From: Synergistaceae bacterium
GTDB taxonomy: Bacteria; Synergistota; Synergistia; Synergistales; Aminobacteriaceae
Length of the DNA stretch: 18,940 bases
Direction: 5' to 3'
NCBI GenBank assembly: GCA_022837505.1
Contig: JALHFZ010000035.1
Coordinates: 1 to 18,940, forward strand
Positions within the stretch are counted from its first letter, which is position 1. Every line of letters begins with the position of its first letter. Of this stretch, positions 12,540-18,940 are shown piece by piece. Under the pieces are notes generated by a model that had not been told where the DNA came from, did not search any database, and worked only from the letters and a program-made list of their open reading frames with translations. Made by a program: the position numbers and the translations under genes.

Positions 12540-14630
12540 ATGAGCAAGAGGCATCATTTCATGATAGTGTTTCCCACCGTAATCCTTCTTCTGTTGCTGT
12601 CTCAAAAAAACTTTCTCCTCTTCCATGCCGTTGTCGAATTCGGCTCCATGGGGATCTTCCTCTTCGCCGTCTTTCTCGGTTTTTTCGCCACTCGTCTTGT
12701 CAACAGCCCCTTTCTTTACGGTCTGAGCGTCACGTATTTTTGCGTAAGCATAATCAACTTCCTTCATGCCCTTTCATACCACGGGATGGGCGTCTTTCCC
12801 CTGTGGACCGCCAATCAGCCGACGCAGCTTTGGATTCTGAGCCGGTACATCCACAGCGCCGGAATACTTCTGACGATCCTTCTGGCAGAAAAGAAGGGAT
12901 TCCGCAGACTTTTTCCGGTAATTCTGGCGCTTTTTTTCCTCAGCGGTATTGCTCTCATCTTTCTCGGTCTGTTCCCGGTTTGTTTTGATGCGGCCACGGG
13001 CCTTACACCTTTCAAAATAGCCAGCGAATATATAACCGCGGTCTTATTCGGGCTTTCCATCTACCTCTTCATGAAAAGGCCCCAGACCCGAAGACTGAAC
13101 ACGAACGATGCCTTTGCCCGCTCCCTTCTCTACTTTCTTGTCGCAGGGCTTGCTTTCACTCTCTATGCTGATGTCTATGGTATTTCAAATATCATAGGGC
13201 ATATATTCTACTTTCTCGGAGCTTATATACTTCTGACGGGGTTTATAATTCCCTACTCCAAGGAGCTTCTCGACGCCCACTTCTTTGCCCTGAACAGCAA
13301 GATCCGGAGGCTCAATCGAAATCTTGAAGAACGGGTGAGAAGGAGGACGGAAGAACTCGAGAAGGCGATGAAGCAGCTCGAGGAAGACGTAGCCAAGAGG
13401 GAGATCGTCGAGGAGGGGATGAGGAGGGCCAAAATCGAGACGGAGATGGCCCTGAGGGCGCGAAACGAATTTATCGCCACCATGAGCCATGAAGTTCGCA
13501 CCCCCCTGAGCGGCATTCTCGGTATGGCTGAATATATCTCGGAGATGCAGCTGCCCATTGCCGAGATGAAAAAATACATCTCACTGATCAAGTCGTCGGG
13601 GGAGTCCCTGCTCGAAACCCTGAACAACATCCTCGACCTCAGCAAGGTCGAAGCGGGCAGACAGAAGCTCGAGATCGTGCCCTTCTCCCCCCTGCGACTT
13701 GCCGAATCAGTGACGGCTCTTTTTTCAGTCCGCGCCGATGCAAAGGATATCACTCTGACCTATTCCGTTGACCCTGACCTTCCCCCCGTTCTTCTGGGGG
13801 ACGCTCTCCTCCTTCGGCAGGTTCTCTTTAATCTCATAAATAACGGCGTGAAATTTACAGAAAAGGGAGAGGTAACCCTCGAGCTGAAATTGACAGGAAG
13901 AGATGGCGACAAGATACATTTTACCGCCGTAGTCAAGGATACGGGGATTGGCATATCCGACGAGGCCAGAGAGAGACTCTTTCAACCCTTCACCCAGTCG
14001 GACGGCACCATCACCCGCCGGTTCGGCGGCACGGGGCTTGGCCTCGTCATCTCTAAAAAATTTGTAGAACTCATGGGGGGGACCCTCGATTTCGATTCCC
14101 GCCCCGGAGAGGGGACGGCCTTTTTCTTCACTCTGGTCTTTACCAAGGGCAGGGAGGGAGAAATTGCCGGTGGACAAGAGGAGAAGATTGACCTCCCGGA
14201 AGAGCTTTCTATTCTTCTCGCCGAGGATAATTCAATAAACAGGATGGTAATCGCAAACTACCTGAAGCAGGACGGGTGGACGGTCACGTCGGCGGAAAAC
14301 GGAGCGGAGGCCATTGAAAGGGCAAAAAGCAAAGATTTTGACCTCTATATTCTCGATATTCAGATGCCCGAGGTGGACGGATATCAGGCCGCCCGGGAAA
14401 TCCGCGCCCTTGAGGTGGAGCGGGGCAACAATCCGCCCATTATCGCCCTCACGGCCTATTCCACCGTTGAATTCAGGACTATGGCGGAGGAAGCGGGCAT
14501 GAATCTCTACCTGACGAAGCCTGTGAAAAAGACAGAACTGCACAAGGCCATTGCCCGGGCGATGGTCCTGAACAGGGAGAAAGACCAGCCTGTTCCCTCC
14601 CCCCTTGAAGAAGGGGAGGATGCTCAGTGA
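12540..14630 (+). CDS. MASE3-type hybrid sensor histidine kinase with receiver domain
   Basis: 696 residues. An N-terminal sensor of about 7 membrane spans (8-240) matches the MASE3 type (INFLHALSYHGMGVFP, TQLWILSRYIHS). A coiled coil (about 250-295) leads to the HisKA domain with phospho-acceptor H317 (MSHEVRTPLSG). The ATPase domain has the N-box Asn at 435, DTGIG (467-471) and GGTGLGL near 496-502. A C-terminal receiver domain has acceptor D606 (LYILDIQMPEVDGY). The downstream phosphorelay partner is not in the window. ATG 12540 is preferred (GGGGAGGG at 12525-12532); a TTG at 12513 is an alternative. The last 4 nt overlap the metal-transporter gene, implying translational coupling. Confidence 0.92.
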   Translation: MSKRHHFMIVFPTVILLLLLSQKNFLLFHAVVEFGSMGIFLFAVFLGFFATRLVNSPFLYGLSVTYFCVSIINFLHALSYHGMGVFPLWTANQPTQLWILSRYIHSAGILLTILLAEKKGFRRLFPVILALFFLSGIALIFLGLFPVCFDAATGLTPFKIASEYITAVLFGLSIYLFMKRPQTRRLNTNDAFARSLLYFLVAGLAFTLYADVYGISNIIGHIFYFLGAYILLTGFIIPYSKELLDAHFFALNSKIRRLNRNLEERVRRRTEELEKAMKQLEEDVAKREIVEEGMRRAKIETEMALRARNEFIATMSHEVRTPLSGILGMAEYISEMQLPIAEMKKYISLIKSSGESLLETLNNILDLSKVEAGRQKLEIVPFSPLRLAESVTALFSVRADAKDITLTYSVDPDLPPVLLGDALLLRQVLFNLINNGVKFTEKGEVTLELKLTGRDGDKIHFTAVVKDTGIGISDEARERLFQPFTQSDGTITRRFGGTGLGLVISKKFVELMGGTLDFDSRPGEGTAFFFTLVFTKGREGEIAGGQEEKIDLPEELSILLAEDNSINRMVIANYLKQDGWTVTSAENGAEAIERAKSKDFDLYILDIQMPEVDGYQAAREIRALEVERGNNPPIIALTAYSTVEFRTMAEEAGMNLYLTKPVKKTELHKAIARAMVLNREKDQPVPSPLEEGEDAQ

Positions 14631-15496
14631 ACCCTGACAGGGAACTTCTTCCTCTCCTTCTTGAATTTCAGAAGACTGAGACCACGGAGCACGCCATCTA
14701 TTCTGCCCTGGCCGACCGGGTGAGAGGCCCCAACGGGGATATTCTCCGCCGGATAGGGGAGGACGAAAAACGCCACGCAGAAATATGGGGTAAGCATACG
14801 GGAGTCACCGTCACCCCCTCGTGGTGGAAGGTGCGTCTCTTTTTGCTTCTCGCAGCCATCCTCGGGGTGACCTTCGCAATCAAGCTTTTGGAGAGGGGAG
14901 AGGAGAAGGCGGAGAAAAACTACGGTCGTATCGCTCCTCACGTTCCCGAGGCCAATCTGATTCTCCTCGAGGAGACGGAGCACGAGGCCTCCCTCACGGC
15001 CCTCATCGACGAGGAGGGGCTTCAGTACATGAGCTCCATGATCCTCGGCCTCAGCGATGCCCTGGTCGAGCTGACCGGCGCCCTGGCGGGCTTCACCTTC
15101 GCCCTTGAGAACGGCCGGATCGTGGCCCTCGCGGGGATCATCACCGGCGTCGCCGCGGCCCTCTCCATGTCGGCCTCAGAATATCTCGCCCAGAAGACCG
15201 ATGACGGAGAGAAAAAACCCCTGAAGGCTGCCTTCTATACAGGCACGGCCTATCTCTTCACCGTCTTCGTCCTCGTAATGCCTTACTTTCTCTTTTCCAA
15301 TCCCTTTGCGGCTCTGCCCGTCACCATTCTGAACGGAGTGGCCATTATCTTTTTCTTCACTTTCTACAAATCGGTAGTCAAAGATATCCCCTTCCGCCGG
15401 AATTTTCTCGAGATGCTCTTCATCAGCCTGGGAGTTGCGGGCATTTCCTTCTTCATCGGCTTTCTCGCCCGGAGCCTCATGGGCGAGGCGGGGTAA
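14627..15496 (+). CDS. Ferritin-like domain fused to VIT1/CCC1-family metal transporter
   Basis: 289 residues. Residues 1-128 resemble a rubrerythrin/ferritin-like helix bundle with an ExxH at E47-H50 (GEDEKRHAE) and another at E116-H119 (LEETEHEAS); its third helix (about 69-87) is hydrophobic. Residues 133-287 are a VIT1/CCC1 transporter with about five membrane helices, the first reading SSMILGLSDALVELTGALAG and a MSASEYLAQKT segment. The family moves Fe2+ or Mn2+ out of the cytosol; the fused domain may sense or oxidise iron (inference). The start is GTG 14627, overlapping the kinase stop as GTGA, with Shine-Dalgarno GGGGAGGA (14613-14620). Confidence 0.9.
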   Translation: MNPDRELLPLLLEFQKTETTEHAIYSALADRVRGPNGDILRRIGEDEKRHAEIWGKHTGVTVTPSWWKVRLFLLLAAILGVTFAIKLLERGEEKAEKNYGRIAPHVPEANLILLEETEHEASLTALIDEEGLQYMSSMILGLSDALVELTGALAGFTFALENGRIVALAGIITGVAAALSMSASEYLAQKTDDGEKKPLKAAFYTGTAYLFTVFVLVMPYFLFSNPFAALPVTILNGVAIIFFFTFYKSVVKDIPFRRNFLEMLFISLGVAGISFFIGFLARSLMGEAG

Positions 15497-15503
15497 GGCG
15501 GAT

Positions 15504-16010
15504 ATGCAGACCTTTCTTCCCCTTCCGGACTTTTTTGCCTCCGCCTCGGTTCTCGACAGACAGAGGCTCGGCAAGCAGCGGGTTGAGACCATGCAGCTTC
15601 TGAGGCTGGTTACCACGCCGAAGGAACTGCTCAAGGGGTGGAAAAATCACCCTGCCCGGAGGATGTGGTGCGGATTTCCCGAGGCTCTCAGCTTTTACGG
15701 GGTCGTCATGGTCCGGCGGTGGCTGTCCCTCGGCTATCGGGACACCTGCCGGGAGAAGATCCTGTCCATGCTTGACGAGCAGGGGTATACAGGCTCCGAG
15801 GAGAAGCTCGAAGAGCGGTACAACGCCGCCCTGACAGGGGCGGACAGGATTTTTCTTCCCCCCTGGTTCGGCGACGAGAACTTTCACCGGTCCCACAGAT
15901 CAAACCTTCTGAGAAAGGACCCCGGGTGGTACGGCCGGTTCGGCTGGATGGAACCCGACGATCTTCCCTATGAATGGCCCGACGGAGGGTATGCCGGAGA
16001 ACCGGAATAA
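15504..16010 (+). CDS. Pyrimidine dimer DNA glycosylase-like protein (MSMEG_6728 type)
   Basis: 168 residues from ATG 15504, 7 nt after the transporter stop. The N-terminus MQTFLPLPDFFASASVLDRQ and the following RLGKQRVETMQLLR and NHPARRMW segments match the family annotated as pyrimidine dimer DNA glycosylase/endonuclease V-like proteins. Here a glycosylase activity on UV-damaged DNA is a family annotation, not a demonstrated fact. The protein is cytoplasmic. A weak AAGGCGG overlaps the preceding stop, so it is probably translated with the kinase-transporter operon. A longer in-frame extension to 15435 overlaps the transporter and lacks family similarity. A strong promoter begins right after its stop codon. 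Confidence 0.8.
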   Translation: MQTFLPLPDFFASASVLDRQRLGKQRVETMQLLRLVTTPKELLKGWKNHPARRMWCGFPEALSFYGVVMVRRWLSLGYRDTCREKILSMLDEQGYTGSEEKLEERYNAALTGADRIFLPPWFGDENFHRSHRSNLLRKDPGWYGRFGWMEPDDLPYEWPDGGYAGEPE

Positions 16011-16012
16011 CC

Positions 16013-16040
16013 TTTACACTATCCTTTGAGGGAGTATAAT
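16013..16040 (+). promoter_or_regulatory. Strong promoter of the TPP riboswitch-thiT unit
   Basis: TTTACA (16013-16018), 16 nt, then perfect TATAAT (16035-16040). The transcript would start near 16047, immediately before P1 of the riboswitch. Confidence 0.9.
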
Positions 16041-16050
16041 AAGCTCATTC

Positions 16051-16195
16051 GCATCGGGGGAGTCCTTTACGGACTGAGAGGGGGCAGCTGAGCCCCGACC
16101 CCTGGAACCTGATCCGGGTCATGCCGGCGAAGGGAAGGTGCCGTACTTTCGGACTTTCTTCCGATGCATATCTGTTTTCAAGGAGGAAATGTCCG
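16051..16195 (+). promoter_or_regulatory. TPP (THI-box) riboswitch with translational expression platform
   Basis: The aptamer (16051-16141) has the conserved GGACTGAGAG (16071-16080) and CCTGATCCGGGTCATGCCGG, followed by CGAAGGGA; P1 is GCATC/GGTGC. The platform is readable. CGGAC (16150-16154) pairs with GTCCG (16191-16195). TTTCTTCC (16155-16162) pairs with GGAGGAAA (16182-16189), with one G-T pair and one bulge, burying the thiT Shine-Dalgarno. Alternatively GCATCGG (16051-16057) pairs perfectly with CCGATGC (16161-16167) and opens that hairpin. TPP binding stabilises P1, frees CCGATGC and would shut off translation. Confidence 0.95.
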
Positions 16196-16708
16196 ATGAA
16201 CCCCACCCGCAACCGCATCCTCGTGGAAGCTTCCCTTGCAGTCGCTCTTTCAGTAGTCTTCTCTGCCCTCCGGCTCTGGACCATGCCCCAGGGAGGATCC
16301 GTCACCCTTGAAATGGTGCCCCTCTTTCTCTTCGCCCTTCGCAGGGGAGGGAAGGCAGGGTGCGCCGCCGGCGTCGTGTCGGGGGTTCTGCAGCTCCTCA
16401 CCGGAGGGTATGTCGTCCACCCTCTTCAAGGATTGCTGGACTACCCCCTGGCCTTCGGCGTCCTCGGCGTCGCGGGATTCTTTCCCAAGCCCCTGTGGCT
16501 CGGGATCGCCCTCGGAGGTTTTCTGCGCTTTCTCTGCCATGTTCTTGCCGGTGCCGTCTTCTTCGGCAGCTTCGCTCCCGAAGGGACGAACGTGTGGCTC
16601 TATTCCTCCATCTACAACGGATCCTTTCTTCTGCCCACCCTCATCCTCTCCGGAATACTGACCTGGCTCATCGAACCCCGCCTGGGGAGGATCACCGGAC
16701 AGAAATAA
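16196..16708 (+). CDS. thiT: Thiamine transporter S component ThiT (ECF type)
   Basis: 170 residues, about six membrane helices, matching the ThiT family. ThiT binds thiamine in the membrane and works with a shared energy-coupling (EcfAAT) module that is not in this window. Family signatures are MPQGGSVTLEMVPLFLFALR (about 32-51), GGYVVHPLQGLLDYPLAFG (72-90), FLRFLCHVLAG and FAPEGTNVWLYSSIYNGSF. The TPP riboswitch directly upstream confirms the role. ATG 16196 follows the riboswitch hairpin by zero nt, with Shine-Dalgarno AGGAGG (16181-16186). An ATG at 16189 is in a different frame. The 3' end overlaps mutY by 17 nt. Confidence 0.95.
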   Translation: MNPTRNRILVEASLAVALSVVFSALRLWTMPQGGSVTLEMVPLFLFALRRGGKAGCAAGVVSGVLQLLTGGYVVHPLQGLLDYPLAFGVLGVAGFFPKPLWLGIALGGFLRFLCHVLAGAVFFGSFAPEGTNVWLYSSIYNGSFLLPTLILSGILTWLIEPRLGRITGQK

Positions 16709-17762
16709 CCCCCTTCGCGAAGAGAAGCTCCCGGGCCTTTCTGCTCGGCCCGGGAAGGGGGAGGGTCTCAAGCTCCCTCCCCTCTACCCATCGGGCCTGA
16801 GAAGGGGCGAAATCCGCCCCCGCCTTCCCTTCGAAGAGGAGCACTTCGAGGGTGAGACGCCACCGGGTAAAGGAGGAGCGGACCCGGCCGAGACTGCTGA
16901 AGAACCCCGGGGCCGGAGGGGGGAAGGGCAAAACCCTTTCCTCCAGGGGCGGAGCGCTCCAGGGAAATTCCTCAAAATCCGCCCACAGCCCTTTTGAAGG
17001 CCGCCGTCTCAGACAGACCATTCCTTCGCTTTTCAGCACCCAGAGCTGCCCCTCGATTGATGCCGATTTTTTCCTCTGGGAGAAGACCGGCCGTTGGGGG
17101 ATCGTTTTTCTTTCCGCTGAAAGACATACCTTCCGCAGAGGGCAGAGGGGACAGGAGGGGGTGACGGAAAGACAGACCGTCGCCCCGAGGTCCATCACCG
17201 CCTGGTTGAAATCCCCCGGCTTTTGCCGGGGCATCATGCCCCCCATGAAATTTCGAAGAATTTCCTCCCCTTCAGCACGGTCCACGGGAAGTTCAAGATC
17301 CGTCAGGCGGGCGAAGACGCGCTTCGCATTGGCGTCGAGGGCGGGGACGGCTAGGCCGAAGGCGATGCTCGCCACCGCCGCGGCGGTATAGGTCCCCACT
17401 CCGGGGAGGGAGAGGAGGGCGTGAAGCTCCGAGGGCAGAGTATCCCGCCCCTCTTCTGCGAGGAGGCGGGCAGCTCTCAGCAGGTTCTTCGCCCTTCCGT
17501 AGTATCCGAGCCCCTCCCATGCCTTCAGGACTCCCTCTTCCGTGGCGCGGGCAAGGTCCTCCAGGGTCGGAAAAAGCTCCATCCACCTCAGGTAATAGTC
17601 CGCAGCCCTGGATGTCTGGGTCTGCTGCAGCATCACCTCGGAAATCCATATTCTGTAGGGGTCGTCCGTATTCCGCCAGGGAAAAGTCCGTTTGCTTCCC
17701 TCGTACCACCCGAGCAGATCCTCCCCGGCAGAGAGAAGTTCTTTTGTTATTTTTCCCTTCAT
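16692..17762 (-). CDS. mutY: A/G-specific adenine glycosylase MutY
   Basis: 356 residues, normal for MutY, which removes adenine mispaired with 8-oxoguanine. Residues: catalytic E42 (WISEVMLQQTQT), HhH LPGVGTYTAAAVAS (119-132), D143 (ALDANAKRVFARL), and the iron-sulphur cysteines C197-x6-C204-x2-C207-x5-C213. The C-terminal NUDIX-like domain (about 235-345) recognises 8-oxoguanine. The usual Phe-Ser-His motif reads FTR (298-300), missing the His. ATG 17762 is chosen over an upstream in-frame start at 17831 because AGAAAGGA lies about 8 nt upstream and homology starts here. The 3' end overlaps thiT by 17 nt; the 5' end is divergent from glgB. Confidence 0.96.
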   Translation of the reverse strand: MKGKITKELLSAGEDLLGWYEGSKRTFPWRNTDDPYRIWISEVMLQQTQTSRAADYYLRWMELFPTLEDLARATEEGVLKAWEGLGYYGRAKNLLRAARLLAEEGRDTLPSELHALLSLPGVGTYTAAAVASIAFGLAVPALDANAKRVFARLTDLELPVDRAEGEEILRNFMGGMMPRQKPGDFNQAVMDLGATVCLSVTPSCPLCPLRKVCLSAERKTIPQRPVFSQRKKSASIEGQLWVLKSEGMVCLRRRPSKGLWADFEEFPWSAPPLEERVLPFPPPAPGFFSSLGRVRSSFTRWRLTLEVLLFEGKAGADFAPSQARWVEGRELETLPLPGPSRKARELLFAKGVISVR

Positions 17763-17781
17763 GGATATATCCTTTCTGTCT

Positions 17782-17819
17782 TTTACTGCAAAGCGAAAGA
17801 TCTGATTATACAGTACAAT
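17782..17819. promoter_or_regulatory. Divergent promoter region of mutY and glgB
   Basis: Plus strand: TTTACT (17782-17787), 18 nt, then extended -10 TGATTATAC (17803-17811); TACAAT at 17814 is a second candidate. Minus strand: a TATAAT at 17810-17805 faces mutY without a clear -35. The two overlap in a 96-nt gap. Weak individually. Confidence 0.4.
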
Positions 17820-17858
17820 ACGTACCAGCATATGTGCGCTCCGGAAGGAGGATGGGCA

Positions 17859-18940
17859 ATGGACAGGACAAAAACGGAGTATGATTTCTCCCTATTCGGG
17901 GAGATGGACTCATATCTTTTCAAAGAGGGCAATCACTTTCGACTCTACGACAAGCTCGGTGCCCACATTCTGACAAAGGACGGCCGGGAGGGCGCTCACT
18001 TCGCGGTCTGGGCCCCCAACGCCCGGGAAGTGAGCGTCGTGGGGGACTTCAACGGCTGGAACCGCACCCTTCACTATCTCTCCCCCCGGAAGGACGAATC
18101 GGGCGTCTGGGAGGGGTTCATCCCCGGCGTGGAGAAGGGAGACCTCTATAAATATTCTCTGAGGACAGCCTCAGGGGAGATCATTGAGAAGGGAGATCCC
18201 TTTGCCTTCTTCTGGGAGGTCTCTCCGAAGACCGCCTCCGTTGCCTGGAAGAGCGAATACGAGTGGCAGGACGGCCGATGGATGAAGGAAAGGAGGGGGA
18301 AAAACTCCCTCTCCGCCCCCATGGCCATCTACGAGGTCCATATCGGTTCGTGGAGGCGAAACCCCCTGGAGAACTTCCGCTTTCTCACCTACCGGGAGCT
18401 GGGGCACGAGCTGGGAGACTACGCCCTCTCCATGGGGTTCACCCACGTGGAGCTTCTTCCCGTCATGGAACACCCTTTCTACGGGTCGTGGGGGTATCAG
18501 ACCCTGGGGTATTTCGCCCCGTCAAGCCGCTACGGCACCCCCGAGGACTTCATGTACATGATAGACACCCTCCACCAGAAGGGGGTCGGTGTCATCCTCG
18601 ACTGGGTTCCCTCCCACTTTCCCGCGGATGCCTACGGCCTGGCGAACTTCGACGGAACAGCCCTCTACGAGCACGCGGACCCAAAAAAGGGGTATTCCCC
18701 CGACTGGGGGAGCTCCATCTTCAACTTCGGCCGCAACGAGGTCCGAGCTTTTCTCATCAGCAGCGCCTTCTTTTGGCTCGAGCGCTTTCACGCAGACGGC
18801 ATCCGTGTGGACGCCGTGGCCTCCATGCTCTATCTCGACTACTCGAGAAAACCGGGGGAATGGATCCCCAACCAGTTCGGCGGGCGGGAAAATCTCGAGG
18901 CAATTTCCTTTCTCAAGAAGATGAACGAGGCCATCTACGG
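17859..18940 (+). CDS. glgB: 1,4-alpha-glucan branching enzyme GlgB (partial, runs off right edge)
   Basis: The first 360 codons (plus two bases) are in the window and open throughout; the family length is 620-730 residues. GlgB makes alpha-1,6 branches in glycogen (GH13). The N-terminal CBM48 domain (about 30-120) contains FAVWAPNAREVSVVGDFNGW. The catalytic barrel has AIYEVHIGSWRR (156-167), ELLPVMEHPFYGSWGYQ (198-214), VILDWVPSHFP (245-255) and the nucleophile region DGIRVDAVASMLYLDY with D318. ATG 17859 follows GGAAGGAGG (17843-17851); an ATG at 17852 is in another frame and stops early. It is divergent from mutY. The glgX/treZ remnants about 8.9 kb upstream point to earlier glucan genes nearby. 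Confidence 0.95.
   Translation, partial: MDRTKTEYDFSLFGEMDSYLFKEGNHFRLYDKLGAHILTKDGREGAHFAVWAPNAREVSVVGDFNGWNRTLHYLSPRKDESGVWEGFIPGVEKGDLYKYSLRTASGEIIEKGDPFAFFWEVSPKTASVAWKSEYEWQDGRWMKERRGKNSLSAPMAIYEVHIGSWRRNPLENFRFLTYRELGHELGDYALSMGFTHVELLPVMEHPFYGSWGYQTLGYFAPSSRYGTPEDFMYMIDTLHQKGVGVILDWVPSHFPADAYGLANFDGTALYEHADPKKGYSPDWGSSIFNFGRNEVRAFLISSAFFWLERFHADGIRVDAVASMLYLDYSRKPGEWIPNQFGGRENLEAISFLKKMNEAIY

Noticed and set aside
15435..15503. Upstream extension of the glycosylase-like gene
   Set aside because: It overlaps the transporter coding sequence and adds residues without family similarity; the ATG at 15504 gives the typical MQTFLPLPDF start.

Overview
The window looks like a chromosomal segment of a moderately GC-rich anaerobic bacterium. 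A member of the Synergistota is my best guess, from the style of the proteins and the gene mix; this is inference only, since no database search was possible. It joins a conserved translation/transcription block to a patchwork of housekeeping and accessory genes.

Positions 1-3768 hold the classic order tuf (3' end) - rpmG - tRNA-Trp - secE - nusG - rplK - rplA - rplJ - rplL. It carries two readable autoregulatory RNA sites: an L1-type hairpin between rplK and rplA, and an L10 leader with an attenuator before rplJ. A strong terminator follows rplL. Next come an amidohydrolase-2 family protein and a YgjP-type zinc metallopeptidase (3805-5381). Then a six-gene tRNA operon (Val-Asp-Phe-Gly-Cys-Asn) has its own consensus promoter and a terminator. 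A stand-alone ftsH-type AAA protease gene follows (6362-8383); its pore loop carries Ile where the conserved aromatic residue is expected.

Positions 8435-9586 are a gene graveyard. The N-terminal part of a glycogen-debranching enzyme (glgX) has an in-frame TGA. It is joined to the C-terminal part of a maltooligosyltrehalose trehalohydrolase (treZ) with a one-base frameshift, which runs into the C-terminal part of a DUF2188 protein. Directly after it, an extended -10 promoter drives a short structured RNA ending in a terminator-like hairpin, followed by a 50-residue orphan ORF. A 49-nt near-perfect palindrome forms a bidirectional terminator against a convergent MarR-GNAT fusion regulator.

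Positions 11131-16010 hold a B12-binding radical SAM protein (minus strand), divergent from a MASE3-type hybrid histidine kinase. The kinase gene overlaps by 4 nt a ferritin-like/VIT1 metal transporter gene, and a pyrimidine-dimer-glycosylase-like gene follows. Positions 16013-16708 hold a strong promoter, a TPP riboswitch whose full translational switching mechanism can be read from the sequence, and thiT (thiamine ECF S component). thiT overlaps the 3' end of a convergent mutY. Divergent from mutY, a glycogen branching enzyme gene (glgB) runs off the right edge. With the glgX/treZ remnants 8 kb away, it suggests that alpha-glucan/trehalose metabolism in this lineage has been partly dismantled or relocated.

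I found no CRISPR array, insertion sequence, prophage or defence island. The most unusual material is the chimeric pseudogene block with the adjacent unexplained small RNA and small ORF, the FtsH pore variant and the riboswitch architecture.
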